From: Pseudomonas simiae
GTDB lineage: Bacteria; Pseudomonadota; Gammaproteobacteria; Pseudomonadales; Pseudomonadaceae
Length of the DNA: 64,000 nt
Assembly: GCF_900111895.1 (NCBI RefSeq)
Contig: NZ_FOKB01000015.1
Coordinates: 1-64,000, forward strand
Direction of reading: 5' to 3'
How positions within the stretch are numbered: position 1 is the stretch's first letter; every line of letters starts with the position of its first letter. Made by a program: the position numbers and the translations under genes. The notes below the pieces were generated by a model that worked only from the letters and a program-made list of their open reading frames with translations, had not been told where the DNA came from and did no database searches. Of the stretch, positions 27,094 through 36,367 are shown in pieces.

Positions 27094-27648
27094 ATGAGCT
27101 GTGATCTGCCACAAATATCCACGTCGCGACTGTTAATGCGCGCACTGGAAAACCATCAGGCCGAGACGTTGTGGGCCCTCGCCAACGGTCCGAACATCGC
27201 AGATAACACGGCGAGCATTCCCTCGCCTTACACCCTCGAAACGGCGCAGAACTTTATCGAGGGCATGCAGCAAAAATTTCACTCGGCCCACCTGTTGAGC
27301 CTGGGCATGCATCGGCGTGACTGCGGTGAACTGATCGGCATCGTCAGCCTGCGCATCAACCCGGCCCACCGCTATGGACATTTGGGCGGGTGGGTAGCGG
27401 CGGATGCGCGCAACCAAGGGTATGCAGCAGAGGCGGCGCGTGCGCTGATGGACTACGGTTTTGCCGAACTCGACCTGCACCGTGTGGGCAGCCAGTGTTT
27501 CAGTCGCAACAAAGAGTCGGCGCGGGTCATGGAGAAAATCGGCTTGCGGTACGAAGGCTGCATGCGCGGGGCGTTCCTCAAGAACGGCGTGCATGAGGAC
27601 ATGCTGGTGTTCGCCCCGGTGCGTGAGGATTGGGAGTTACGGCGGTGA
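27094..27648 (+). CDS. GNAT acetyltransferase (RimJ/RimL type)
   Basis: 184 aa from the ATG at 27094. A GTG at 27049 in frame would add 15 unrelated residues. The fold begins with STSRLLMRALENHQAETLWAL and has the acetyl-CoA motif GGWVAADARNQGYAAEAARALMDYGF, then RVGSQCFSRNKESARVMEKIGLRYEGCMR, typical of RimJ/RimL-like acetyltransferases that modify N-termini or small molecules. The acceptor is unknown. Its stop overlaps the GTG start of the phoD-like gene, so both are probably co-translated. Confidence 0.9.
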   Translation: MSCDLPQISTSRLLMRALENHQAETLWALANGPNIADNTASIPSPYTLETAQNFIEGMQQKFHSAHLLSLGMHRRDCGELIGIVSLRINPAHRYGHLGGWVAADARNQGYAAEAARALMDYGFAELDLHRVGSQCFSRNKESARVMEKIGLRYEGCMRGAFLKNGVHEDMLVFAPVREDWELRR

Positions 27649-29219
27649 GTGGTGAGGTTGATCATGGCCGGCGCCGGGTGCTTGCCGGGCTGGCCGTCGC
27701 CACCACGTTTTCGATCCTCAGTCCGTTTGCGCGCAGTGCCGGAGTGGACTATCCGTTCACCCTCGGCGTGGCGTCCGGAGACCCGTTGCCCGACGGGTTT
27801 GTGATCTGGACACGCCTGGCGCCTTTGTTCAATGCCGCGGATGGCCGGGGCGGCTTGAGCCGATCGGTGCCGGTGCGTTGGCGGGTCGCCAGCGATGCCG
27901 CCATGAGCCGCGTGGTGCGCCAGGGCGAGGTCATGGCCAGCGAGCGCTGGGGGCATTCAGTGCATGTGGAAGTCGCGGGGCTGGAGGCGGGCCGGCCTTA
28001 CTGGTATCAGTTCGAAGGGCTTGGGGCACAAAGCCCGGTGGGGCAGTCGCGCACGGCGCCGGGCGTGCATGCCATGACGTCGGCGCGCCTTGGGTTTGTC
28101 TCGTGTTCCCACTGGGAACGCGGCTATTTCAGTGCCTATCGCCACCTGGCAGAGGAGCAGCCCGACCTGGTGTTTTTTCTCGGCGACTACATCTACGACA
28201 GTTCCTACGCGGCGGATTCGGGCAAGATCATTCGCTCCCACGGCAGCGGCAATGCAGTGAGCCTGAGCGACTATCGCAACCGCTATGCCCTGTACAAAAC
28301 CGATCCGGATCTACAGGCCCTGCACGCCGCCGCACCGAGCGTGGCGACCTGGGATGATCACGAAGTGCAGAACGACTACGCCAACCGCTGGTCCCAGGAT
28401 CCCAGGGTCCCTGTCGCACAATTTATGCAGCAGCGGGCGGCGGCCTACCAGGCTTACTACGAGCATATGCCGTTGCGTGCCAGCAGCTTGCCGAAGGGGC
28501 CGGACATGCGCATTTATCGACGCCTGGACTACGGCCGACTGGCCCGCTTCCACGTGCTGGACGGTCGGCAATATCGTTCCGAACAACCGTGCATTTTGGC
28601 CAATGGCAGTCACCAGGGGCATATTGCCGATAACCTCTGTCACGACTTGCGCGACCCTGGCCGAACCCTGCTTGGTTGGCAGCAAGAGGCCTGGTTGGAG
28701 CAAGGGTTTGCCCAGTCGAAGGCGCAATGGAACATCATCGCCCAGGACCTGCTGGTGGCCCCGTTGACCCAGCGTGACCTGACCAACCACAAACCGGGAC
28801 GTTGGACCGACGGTTGGGATGGCTACATGGCCAATCGCTCACGGATGCTGGCTTCCATCGAACGTAACCGGGTCAGCAACCCGGTGTTCTGGGGCGGTGA
28901 TATCCATTCGTTCTGGGTGACGGATCTGCAGGCTGATGGCAACAACCCGGACTCGCAGGTGGTGGCCACGGAATTTGTCGGCACTTCAGTGACGTCCGAC
29001 GGCCCGCCCTTTGACGCGTTCAGCAAGCTGCTGCCGCTCAACCCGCATGTGAAGTTTTTCGACAGTCGCCAGCGGGGGTATGTGTCGGTGGAGGCGGAAG
29101 CACACGAGATGCTCACGAACCTGCGTGTGATTACCGACCCCCACGACCCGGCGGCCACGGTGTCGACCCTCAAGTCATTTGTGGTGGAGTCGGGGCGGGC
29201 GGGGGCGATTGAGGTTTAA
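27645..29219 (+). CDS. phoD: PhoD-family alkaline phosphatase/phosphodiesterase
   Basis: About 524 aa from the GTG at 27645, which overlaps the previous stop (GTGA). The N-terminus is a Tat signal (RRRVLAGLAVATTFSI), so it is exported folded. PhoD motifs are GVASGDPLPDGFVIWTRL, LGDYIYDSSY, TWDDHEVQNDY and GGDIHSFWVTDL, which bind Fe/Ca in this family. It hydrolyses phosphate mono- and diesters in the periplasm or outside the cell. The neighbouring divergent operon carries a phospholipase-D-like enzyme, so the locus may serve organic-phosphorus use. It ends convergently, overlapping the alaX stop by four bases. Confidence 0.92.
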   Translation: MSGEVDHGRRRVLAGLAVATTFSILSPFARSAGVDYPFTLGVASGDPLPDGFVIWTRLAPLFNAADGRGGLSRSVPVRWRVASDAAMSRVVRQGEVMASERWGHSVHVEVAGLEAGRPYWYQFEGLGAQSPVGQSRTAPGVHAMTSARLGFVSCSHWERGYFSAYRHLAEEQPDLVFFLGDYIYDSSYAADSGKIIRSHGSGNAVSLSDYRNRYALYKTDPDLQALHAAAPSVATWDDHEVQNDYANRWSQDPRVPVAQFMQQRAAAYQAYYEHMPLRASSLPKGPDMRIYRRLDYGRLARFHVLDGRQYRSEQPCILANGSHQGHIADNLCHDLRDPGRTLLGWQQEAWLEQGFAQSKAQWNIIAQDLLVAPLTQRDLTNHKPGRWTDGWDGYMANRSRMLASIERNRVSNPVFWGGDIHSFWVTDLQADGNNPDSQVVATEFVGTSVTSDGPPFDAFSKLLPLNPHVKFFDSRQRGYVSVEAEAHEMLTNLRVITDPHDPAATVSTLKSFVVESGRAGAIEV

Positions 29220-29842
29220 GCGATTTCGTAGCGCACCGACAGCGCACCCTTTTTCTCCGACAGGGCCAGGATGCTCACCTGGCCCAATTCGCTCAGCGCC
29301 TGCACGTGGGTGCCGCCGCAGGCATACGCGGGCAATTCGCCGAAGCCGACTTCGCGGGTGCCGTCTTCCAGGTTCATGCGGCGCGGGTAATCCGCGGCGA
29401 TCCATTGGTTGACCTGTTGCTGGAGCGCCTCGGCTTCCATGGCTTGCGCCGCTTCGCCACGGATGAAGGTGATCTTGCCTTCGCCGGGCCAGTGATGAGC
29501 CTTGATCGGCATCCAGCCCAGGGCCTCGCCTGCGTTGCCGATCAGGTGCCCGGCGGAATGCAATCGGGTGTGTAACGTGCGGCGCTGTTCATCGACCCGA
29601 GCGGTGATCGGACCGGGTTCCAATGGGCGGTCGACATAGTGCACCACGCGGTCGGCTTCCTGGGTGACGCGAAGTACAGTGCTTTCACCGAGCCAGCCGG
29701 TATCGAAAGGTTGCCCGCCGCCCTGTGGGTGAAAAATCGTCGACTGCAGGATGACTGCAAACTGCTCCCCGTGAGGTGTGCAACTCAACACCTCTAGCTC
29801 GGCAGTCAGGTGGTCGTGAGTAAAAAACAGGCGCTCGGTCAT
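29216..29842 (-). CDS. AlaX-like alanyl-tRNA editing protein
   Basis: A 208-aa free-standing homologue of the AlaRS editing domain, which hydrolyses Ser- or Gly-tRNA(Ala). Zinc ligands are visible as HSAGHL (HxxxH near residue 97) and CGGTH near 174. The N-terminal FHPQGGGQPFDTG segment is typical. It reads convergently with phoD and divergently from the LysR gene at 29932. Confidence 0.92.
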   Translation of the reverse strand: MTERLFFTHDHLTAELEVLSCTPHGEQFAVILQSTIFHPQGGGQPFDTGWLGESTVLRVTQEADRVVHYVDRPLEPGPITARVDEQRRTLHTRLHSAGHLIGNAGEALGWMPIKAHHWPGEGKITFIRGEAAQAMEAEALQQQVNQWIAADYPRRMNLEDGTREVGFGELPAYACGGTHVQALSELGQVSILALSEKKGALSVRYEIA

Positions 29843-29931
29843 GATCTACATCCGCATCAGGGTTCTGCGGGCAGTATAAATAGTGCGTGGATAGGTGATA
29901 ATCCATTCAATTATCAATGGACCTGTGCACC

Positions 29932-30876
29932 ATGAGCATCAATCTTCCTTTGCCGCTGCTGGGCGAAATGGCGATTTTCGTCAAAGTGGTGGAAACCGGC
30001 AGCTTCTCCGAGGCCGCCCGGCAGCTGGGTGCTTCGCCTTCCTCGGTGAGCCGCAGCATTTCTCGCCTGGAGAAGGCCCTGGCGACGCGCTTGCTGCAGC
30101 GCACCACGCGAAAGTTGCGCCTCAGCGAAGGCGGGGAGGAGGTGTTCAAGCGCTGCCAGGAGATGGTCAGCGCGGCGCGCTCGGTGATGGAGATCAGCGG
30201 CCAGTTCACCCATGAAGCCGAAGGGCTGGTGCGAGTCAGCGTGCCCAAGGCGGTGGGGCGGTTTGTGGTGCACCCGCATATGCCGGAATTCCTGCGGCGT
30301 TATCCCAAGGTGGATGTGCAGTTGATCCTGGAGGATCGCCAGGTGGACATGATCGATGACAATGTCGACCTGAGCATCCGCATCACCGACAGCCCACCGC
30401 CGGGGTTGGTGGGTCGGCAGTTGTTGCCCATCGAGCATTTGCTGTGCGCGACGCCGCAGTACTTGGCCGCACACGGTACGCCGGGGCATCCCCATGATCT
30501 GCTGGCGCACAGCTGCATCTACCTGGGGGAGACACCCGGTGATTCACGCTGGAAATTCCGCCAGGCTGGCAAGGCCGTGACGGTTGCGGTGCGCGGGCGT
30601 TACGCGGCGAACCACACCGGAGTTCGGCTGGATGCGGTGTTGCAGCATGTGGGTATCGCCAGCTTGCCGTATTTCACGGCGCGCCACGCGTTGGAGGAGG
30701 GGCGGTTGGTGCAGGTGTTGCCGGCGTGGGACTTTATTGCGTCCTACCATGGCGAGGCGTGGTTGCTGCATTCGCCCACGCGGTATCTGCCGCCGAAGTT
30801 ACGGGTATTTATCGATTATCTGGTGGCGTGCATGGCGAAGGAGCCGACGTTGCGTCGGCCCATTCCAGGTCGCTGA
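29932..30876 (+). CDS. LysR-family transcriptional regulator
   Basis: 314 aa from MSINLPLPLLGEM; an in-frame ATG at 29917 would add five residues. The N-terminal helix-turn-helix is clear: FVKVVETGSFSEAARQLGASPSSVSRSISRLEKALATRLLQRTTRKLRLSE. A periplasmic-binding-protein-like effector domain follows, of the single-copy 'DhcR/AaeR-like' type. Target and inducer are unknown. The divergent alaX gene is a possible target. Confidence 0.92.
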   Translation: MSINLPLPLLGEMAIFVKVVETGSFSEAARQLGASPSSVSRSISRLEKALATRLLQRTTRKLRLSEGGEEVFKRCQEMVSAARSVMEISGQFTHEAEGLVRVSVPKAVGRFVVHPHMPEFLRRYPKVDVQLILEDRQVDMIDDNVDLSIRITDSPPPGLVGRQLLPIEHLLCATPQYLAAHGTPGHPHDLLAHSCIYLGETPGDSRWKFRQAGKAVTVAVRGRYAANHTGVRLDAVLQHVGIASLPYFTARHALEEGRLVQVLPAWDFIASYHGEAWLLHSPTRYLPPKLRVFIDYLVACMAKEPTLRRPIPGR

Positions 30877-31284
30877 TCAGTGCTTGCTCTGGTCGTCCGG
30901 CATGGCCAGTAGCTGCTTTTCCTGGTTCCAGTCGAACGGTTCGTCGTTCTGTTCGGCTTCGAAGCGACGTTCTTCCAGCGCCTGGTACAGGTCCAGTTCT
31001 TCGTCGGGCATGAAGTGCAGGCAGTCACCGCCAAAGAACCACAGCAGGTCGCGCGGCACCAAGTGGGCAATCTGCGGGTAACGCAGGATGACCTGGCTCA
31101 TCAGGTCCTGGCCCAGGTACTGGCTTTCGATCGGGTCGATCGGCAGCAGGGCGCGCAATTCGTCGAAGCGCTCCAGGAACAGTGAATGGCTTTCCTCGGG
31201 CACCTGTTCGGCTTCGCCGACGGCAACCAGGATGCTGCGCAGGTGGTCGAGCAAGACGAGATGATCGGCAACGACGTTGGACAC
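30877..31284 (-). CDS. PA2817-family conserved protein
   Basis: A 135-aa acidic protein with no known domain that I can name. It contains ILRYPQIAHLVPRDLLWFFGGDCLHFMPDEELDLYQALEERR. It lies after the FadE-like gene, as PA2817 lies near PA2815 in P. aeruginosa, which supports the family name. A strong terminator separates the two genes here, so it has its own promoter. Function unknown. Confidence 0.8.
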   Translation of the reverse strand: MSNVVADHLVLLDHLRSILVAVGEAEQVPEESHSLFLERFDELRALLPIDPIESQYLGQDLMSQVILRYPQIAHLVPRDLLWFFGGDCLHFMPDEELDLYQALEERRFEAEQNDEPFDWNQEKQLLAMPDDQSKH

Positions 31285-31303
31285 GAGATAAGTCCTCTAA
31301 AGC

Positions 31304-31345
31304 AAAAACGGGCGCGAGAGTATATAGCTCTCGCGCCCGTATTTA
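31304..31345 (-). terminator. Terminator of the fadE-like gene
   Basis: A 13-bp perfect stem (31308-31320 with 31328-31340, GGGCGCGAGAG core) has a TATATAG loop. On the minus strand it is followed by TTTTTGC, just downstream of fadE. Confidence 0.88.
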
Positions 31346-31359
31346 TATGACCACTGGGA

Positions 31360-33813
31360 TCAGCGGACTTTACCCTCAGCCTGGGTCAGCTCTTCCTTGC
31401 TGAAATCGTCCACGTCGATCACCTTGCGCCGTGCCGCTTCCACCTCACGCAAGGTGTGCGCTTCGGCCGGCTGCAACACGCCTGCGTGCAGCGCGGCGTC
31501 GATGGCGTGTTCCCCGGCAGTCGGTTTGACCTGCCCGCTCTTGAGTGCCACGTGCAGTTTCTTCTGCAGCGAATGGCTGGCGCCGAGCAAGTCGTAGGCA
31601 TGTTGCAAGGCGCCTACCGGATCTTCCGCCGATTGCGGTCGGTAGCAGCCGGCCAGCAACTCTTCCAGGGTCGGGTCGCCCTTGGCACGGCCGATTACCG
31701 CAGCCACTTCGGCATCCAGCGCATCCGACGGCCCGGTATGGCGACGGCCGAACGGGAACACGATCACCCGCAGCAGGCAGCCCAGCACCTTGTTCGGGAA
31801 ATTGCTCAGCAGTTCATCCAGCGCACGTTCCGATTCGCCGAGGCTTTCTTCCATGGCCCAGGCAAACAGCGGTTCCAGGTGATCCGGCGAATCCAGGTCG
31901 TGATAACGCTTGAGTGCGGCCGACGCCAGGTACATATGGCTCAGTACATCACCCAGGCGTGCCGACAAGCGTTCGCGACGCTTCAACTCGCCACCCAGCA
32001 GCATCATGCTCAGGTCAGCCAGCAGCGCGAATGCGGCAGCCTGGCGGTTGAGTGCACGGAAGTAGCCCTGGCTCAAACGATTGCCCGGCGCCTTCTCGAA
32101 ATGCCCCACCCCGAGGTTCAACACCAAGGTACTGGCGGCGTTGCTCACGGCAAAACCGATGTGTTGCATCAACAGCCCATCGAACTCCTTCAATGCCTGG
32201 TCATGGTCGTCGCGACCGGCCAGGGCCATTTCCTTGAGCACGAACGGATGGCAGCGGATCGCGCCCTGGCCGAAGATCATCAGGTTGCGCGACAGGATAT
32301 TCGCGCCTTCTACGGTGATGAAGATCGGCGCGCCTTGCCAGTTGCGGCCCAGGTAGTTGTTCGGTCCCATGATGATGCCCTTGCCACCGTGCACGTCCAT
32401 GGCGTGGCTGATGCACTCGCGGCCGCGTTCGGTGAGGTGGTACTTGAGGATCGCCGACAGCACCGAGGGTTTTTCCCCCAGGTCGACGGCATTGGCGGTG
32501 AGCATGCGTGCGCTGTCCATCAGCCAGGCGTTGCCGCCGATACGCGCAAGGGCTTCCTGGATACCCTCGAAGGCCGACAGCGGCACATTGAATTGCTCGC
32601 GCACCTGGGCGTATTGGCCGGTCACCAGGCTGGTGAACTTGGCCGCGCCGGTACCCACGGCGGGCAGGGAGATCGAACGGCCCACCGAGAGGCAGTTCAT
32701 CAACATCATCCAGCCTTTGCCGAGCATTTCCTGGCCACCGATCAGGAATTCCAGGGGGATGAACACATCCTTGCCGGCGTTGGGGCCGTTCATGAAGGCG
32801 GCGCCCAAAGGCAGGTGGCGACGGCCGATTTCCACGCCGGGGGTGTCGGTGGGGATCAGCGCCAGGCTGATGCCCAAGTCTTCCTCTTCACCCAGCAGAT
32901 GGTCCGGGTCGTGGGCCTTGAAGGCCAGGCCGAGCAAGGTCGCAACCGGGCCGAGGGTAATGTAGCGTTTTTCCCAGTTCAGGCGCAGGCCGAGTGTTTC
33001 CTTGCCTTCCCATTCACCTTTGCAGATCACGCCAGTGTCCGGCATCGCGCCCGCGTCGGAGCCGGCCAGTGGGCCAGTCAATGCGAAGCAGGGGATGTCA
33101 TCGCCACGGGCCAGGCGCGGCAGGTAGTGGTTGCGCTGTTCTTCGGTGCCGTAGTGCAGCAGCAGTTCGGCCGGGCCGAGAGAGTTGGGCACCATCACGG
33201 TCGATGCCAGGTCACCGCTGCGGGTGGCGAGCTTCATCGCGACCTGGGAGTGGGCATAGGCGGAGAAGCCCTTGCCGCCATATTCCTTGGGAATGATCAG
33301 GGCGAAGAAACCGTGGGTCTTGATGTGTTCCCAGGCCGCGGGCGGCAGGTCCATGGCCTGGCCGATTTCCCAGTCGCTGACCATGGCACAGAGTTCTTCG
33401 GTGGGGCCATCGATAAACGCCTGTTCTTCTTCGGTCAGTTGCGCCTTGGGGTAGGCCAGCAACTTGTCCCAGTCCGGGCGACCGCTGAACAGTTCGCCGT
33501 CCCACCAGACGGTGCCGGCGTCGATGGCATCGCGCTCGGTCTCGGACATCGGCGGCAGGACTTTCTGGAACCAGCTGAACAGTGGCTTGGTGAAGTATTG
33601 GCGGCGCAGGTCGGGCAGCAGCAGGGGAGCGGCCACCAAGGCGATCAACACCCAGAAGATCAGCAGCAGCCAACCCGGTGCATGGCTCCAGGCGCCCATC
33701 GCCAGCAGGTAGACGGCGACCACGCCCAGGGCGGGCAGGGGCGCGACGCGGCGGTGTGCGAGGTAGGCAATGCCGACCACCAGCACCAGTATCCACAACA
33801 ACAGCATATTCAA
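31360..33813 (-). CDS. fadE: Acyl-CoA dehydrogenase, FadE type
   Basis: 817 aa, matching E. coli FadE. The N-terminus is hydrophobic with two membrane segments (about 2-20 and 25-60). The flavoprotein core follows: FALIIPKEYGGKGFSAYAHSQ, CFALTGPLAGSDAGA, VGRSISLPAVGTG and the catalytic-region CISHAMDVHGGKGIIMGPNNYLGRN. A long DUF1974-type C-terminal domain ends near KEELTQAEGKVR. It performs the first oxidation of fatty acyl-CoA beta-oxidation, passing electrons to the quinone pool through ETF. It is transcribed alone, divergent from the transglutaminase-like gene. Confidence 0.95.
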   Translation of the reverse strand: MNMLLLWILVLVVGIAYLAHRRVAPLPALGVVAVYLLAMGAWSHAPGWLLLIFWVLIALVAAPLLLPDLRRQYFTKPLFSWFQKVLPPMSETERDAIDAGTVWWDGELFSGRPDWDKLLAYPKAQLTEEEQAFIDGPTEELCAMVSDWEIGQAMDLPPAAWEHIKTHGFFALIIPKEYGGKGFSAYAHSQVAMKLATRSGDLASTVMVPNSLGPAELLLHYGTEEQRNHYLPRLARGDDIPCFALTGPLAGSDAGAMPDTGVICKGEWEGKETLGLRLNWEKRYITLGPVATLLGLAFKAHDPDHLLGEEEDLGISLALIPTDTPGVEIGRRHLPLGAAFMNGPNAGKDVFIPLEFLIGGQEMLGKGWMMLMNCLSVGRSISLPAVGTGAAKFTSLVTGQYAQVREQFNVPLSAFEGIQEALARIGGNAWLMDSARMLTANAVDLGEKPSVLSAILKYHLTERGRECISHAMDVHGGKGIIMGPNNYLGRNWQGAPIFITVEGANILSRNLMIFGQGAIRCHPFVLKEMALAGRDDHDQALKEFDGLLMQHIGFAVSNAASTLVLNLGVGHFEKAPGNRLSQGYFRALNRQAAAFALLADLSMMLLGGELKRRERLSARLGDVLSHMYLASAALKRYHDLDSPDHLEPLFAWAMEESLGESERALDELLSNFPNKVLGCLLRVIVFPFGRRHTGPSDALDAEVAAVIGRAKGDPTLEELLAGCYRPQSAEDPVGALQHAYDLLGASHSLQKKLHVALKSGQVKPTAGEHAIDAALHAGVLQPAEAHTLREVEAARRKVIDVDDFSKEELTQAEGKVR

Positions 33814-33965
33814 TCCTCCGTGAAAACAGGGGCGAAACCACCAGGGAGCTTAGTCGGCATCCGAACAAGCGGGGTGATCAGGGTGTAACGAGATTTGGCC
33901 GATTCGTCGTTATCTCCAAGACAGGCCTGTGGTTAGACTCCAGGCTTTCTTCGGAGATAAAGCTC

Positions 33966-34625
33966 ATGGATACCTACCTGAGTCCCAGCCGCTTCATCGA
34001 TAGTGACCACCCTGCGGTGGTGGAGTTCGCCGAAAAACACCGTGGAACCCGTAGGGATTTTAGTGACCAGGCAGTCAGCCTCTATTACGCCGTGCGTGAG
34101 GCGATTCGCTATAACCCCTATACCTTCAGCCGCGATCCAGACACATTAAATGCCAGCTTCGCCCTGTCCACCGGCGAAAGCTATTGCGTGCCCAAAGCCA
34201 CCTTGCTCGCCGCCTGTGCCCGCCACTGCGGCATTCCGGCGCGCATCGGCCTGGCGGATGTGCGCAATCATTTGTCGACGCCACGCCTGATCGCGTTGCT
34301 CAAGAGTGATGTATTTGCCATGCACGGTTATACCGAGCTTTACCTCAACGATCGTTGGGTCAAGGCCACGCCGGCGTTCAACCAGCAACTGTGCGATGTG
34401 TTCGATGTACCGCCGTTGGATTTCGACGGCCTCCACGACAGCGTCTTCCACGCGTTCAATCGCCAAGGCCAGCGATCGATGGAGTACGTGGTCGACCACG
34501 GGCAATTTCCTGACGTGCCCGAGGCCTTCTTCTTCGCCCACATCCAAGCGTGTTACCCCCATCTGTTTGCCGAGGATATGCCGCCGTTACTGGGCGACAT
34601 GCAGAGCGATTTGAGCCGCGTGTGA
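33966..34625 (+). CDS. Transglutaminase-like cysteine peptidase-fold protein
   Basis: 219 aa from the ATG at 33966, preceded by CGGAGA. The open frame extends upstream but that part is divergent intergenic DNA. The transglutaminase-core triad is readable: Cys in STGESYCVPKATLLAACARHCGIPARIGLAD, His in FAMHGYTELYLNDRWVKATPAFN, and Asp in the following PPLDFDG region. Such stand-alone cytoplasmic proteins may be peptidases or amidases. The substrate is unknown. Confidence 0.87.
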   Translation: MDTYLSPSRFIDSDHPAVVEFAEKHRGTRRDFSDQAVSLYYAVREAIRYNPYTFSRDPDTLNASFALSTGESYCVPKATLLAACARHCGIPARIGLADVRNHLSTPRLIALLKSDVFAMHGYTELYLNDRWVKATPAFNQQLCDVFDVPPLDFDGLHDSVFHAFNRQGQRSMEYVVDHGQFPDVPEAFFFAHIQACYPHLFAEDMPPLLGDMQSDLSRV

Positions 34626-34682
34626 ACCGGCGTATGCTGCTGCCTTCATCTAGCCATGTTCATCAACAACAAAGGCGCGGTC

Positions 34683-35300
34683 ATGCTGAAAATCTGGGGT
34701 CGTAAAAATTCATCAAACGTCAGGAAGGCACTGTGGTGCGCCGAGGAACTCGGCCTGGACTATGAAGCAATTGATGCGGGCGGGGCTTTTGGTGTGGTCG
34801 ACACGCCGCAATACCGGGCGTTGAACCCCAACGGCCGGGTGCCGATGATCGAAGACGGTGACTTCGTGCTGTGGGAGTCCAACACCATCGTGCGCTACCT
34901 CTGCGCCAAGCAGGCTTGCCGCTGGTATCCGACAGACGTGAAAGCCCGCGCCAACGCGGAAAAGTGGATGGACTGGACCACGTCGACCTTTGCCGAACCG
35001 TTCAAGATCGTATTCTGGGGCGTGCTGCGCACCCCGGCGGAAAAACAGAACTGGGAGACCATCCACGCCGGTCGCCAGGCCTGTATCGATGTGCTCAAAA
35101 CCGTTGATGAAGCGCTTGCTACACAGCCGTATCTGTCGGGCAACGAGATCGGCATGGGCGATATCCCGTTGGGCAGCTTTATCTACGCCTGGTTCGAAAT
35201 GCCCATCGAACGGCCCGCAATGCCCCATCTAGAGGCCTGGTATGCGCGCCTGCAGCAGCGTCCGGCTTACCGCAAAGCGGTCATGACCGCGTTGACTTAA
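34683..35300 (+). CDS. Glutathione S-transferase
   Basis: 205 aa from MLKIWGRKNSSNVRKALW; the upstream frame from 34656 is unlikely to be translated. The thioredoxin-like N-domain has NSSNVRKALWCAEELGL (Ser active-site region), RVPMIEDGDFVLWESNTIVRYL (glutathione-binding cis-Pro and ES). The helical C-domain contains GNEIGMGDIPLGSFIYAWFEM. It probably conjugates electrophiles or acts as a peroxidase. Confidence 0.92.
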   Translation: MLKIWGRKNSSNVRKALWCAEELGLDYEAIDAGGAFGVVDTPQYRALNPNGRVPMIEDGDFVLWESNTIVRYLCAKQACRWYPTDVKARANAEKWMDWTTSTFAEPFKIVFWGVLRTPAEKQNWETIHAGRQACIDVLKTVDEALATQPYLSGNEIGMGDIPLGSFIYAWFEMPIERPAMPHLEAWYARLQQRPAYRKAVMTALT

Positions 35301-35332
35301 TACTGACTATTAATACAGGTGACTGTACTTGT

Positions 35333-35368
35333 GCGGCGCGGGCAAGCACCATGCTTGTCATGCGCCGC
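35333..35368. other. GC-rich hairpin after the GST gene
   Basis: GCGGCGC (35333-35339) pairs with GCGCCGC (35362-35368), and GCAAGC/GCTTG form an inner stem. It lacks a T-run, so its role as a terminator is uncertain. It lies between the GST gene and the ABC operon. Confidence 0.45.
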
Positions 35369-35434
35369 CGTTGAACTACCTGGGCTGCGCCCTCATCTAC
35401 TCTTTCTATTCCCTTCTTTGGTGCGTAATCCGAT

Positions 35435-36367
35435 ATGAGTTCCGCTCTGTCCATCCGGCAGCTAACCAAAACCTACGGCAACGGTTTCCAGGCCCTGAGT
35501 GGTATCGATCTGGACGTTGCCGAAGGTGACTTCTTCGCCTTGCTCGGCCCCAATGGCGCCGGCAAATCCACCACCATCGGTATCCTCTCGACCCTGGTCA
35601 ACAAGACCAGCGGCACGGTGAATATCTTCGGCCATGACCTGGACAAATCCCCGGCGGCGCTCAAGCGTTCCATCGGCGTGGTGCCCCAGGAATTCAACTT
35701 CAACCAGTTCGAAAAGACCTTCGACATCGTCGTGACCCAGGCCGGCTACTACGGCATCCCGGCGAAAGTCGCCAAGGAACGCGCCGAGCAGTACCTGACC
35801 CAACTGGGCCTGTGGGACAAGCGCGATGTGCCGTCGCGTTCGCTGTCCGGCGGCATGAAACGCCGGCTGATGATCGCCCGCGCATTGGTGCACGAGCCGC
35901 GTCTACTGATCCTCGACGAGCCTACTGCCGGCGTGGACATCGAACTGCGTCGCTCGATGTGGACTTTTCTCACCGAGCTGAACGAGAAGGGCATCACCAT
36001 CATCCTCACCACCCACTATCTGGAAGAGGCTGAGCAGCTGTGCCGCAACATCGGCATCATCGACCACGGCACCATCGTCGAAAACACCAGCATGCGAAAC
36101 CTGCTGGGTCAGTTGCATGTGGAAACCTTTTTGCTCGATCTGAAAAACAACTTGTCGGCGCCGCCGCAACTGCTCGGCTACCCGAGCCGCCTGGTGGACA
36201 GCCACACCCTGGAAGTGCAGGTGGACAAGGCCATGGGCATCACCGCGTTGTTCACGCAGTTGGCAACCCAGAACATCGAAGTGCTGAGCCTGCGTAACAA
36301 AACCAATCGCCTTGAGGAGTTGTTCGTGTCCCTGGTGGAGAAAAATCTGGCGAAGGTGGCGGTATGA
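35435..36367 (+). CDS. ABC-2 exporter ATPase (YadG-like)
   Basis: 310 aa. Walker A is GPNGAGKST near residue 39, the Q-loop VPQEFN, the signature SLSGGMKRR, Walker B LLILDEPTAGVD and the H-loop TTHYLEEAE. The C-terminal extension (LEVQVDKAMGITALF, ending near VEKNLAKVAV) is typical of the drug/polysaccharide exporter subgroup. Its stop overlaps the permease ATG (ATGA). The pair matches the YadG/YadH exporters of unknown substrate. Confidence 0.93.
   Translation: MSSALSIRQLTKTYGNGFQALSGIDLDVAEGDFFALLGPNGAGKSTTIGILSTLVNKTSGTVNIFGHDLDKSPAALKRSIGVVPQEFNFNQFEKTFDIVVTQAGYYGIPAKVAKERAEQYLTQLGLWDKRDVPSRSLSGGMKRRLMIARALVHEPRLLILDEPTAGVDIELRRSMWTFLTELNEKGITIILTTHYLEEAEQLCRNIGIIDHGTIVENTSMRNLLGQLHVETFLLDLKNNLSAPPQLLGYPSRLVDSHTLEVQVDKAMGITALFTQLATQNIEVLSLRNKTNRLEELFVSLVEKNLAKVAV

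Noticed and set aside
31456..33888. An 810-codon open frame antisense to fadE
   Set aside because: Shadow of the high-GC codon pattern of fadE. The protein is His/Gln/Gly-rich without motifs.
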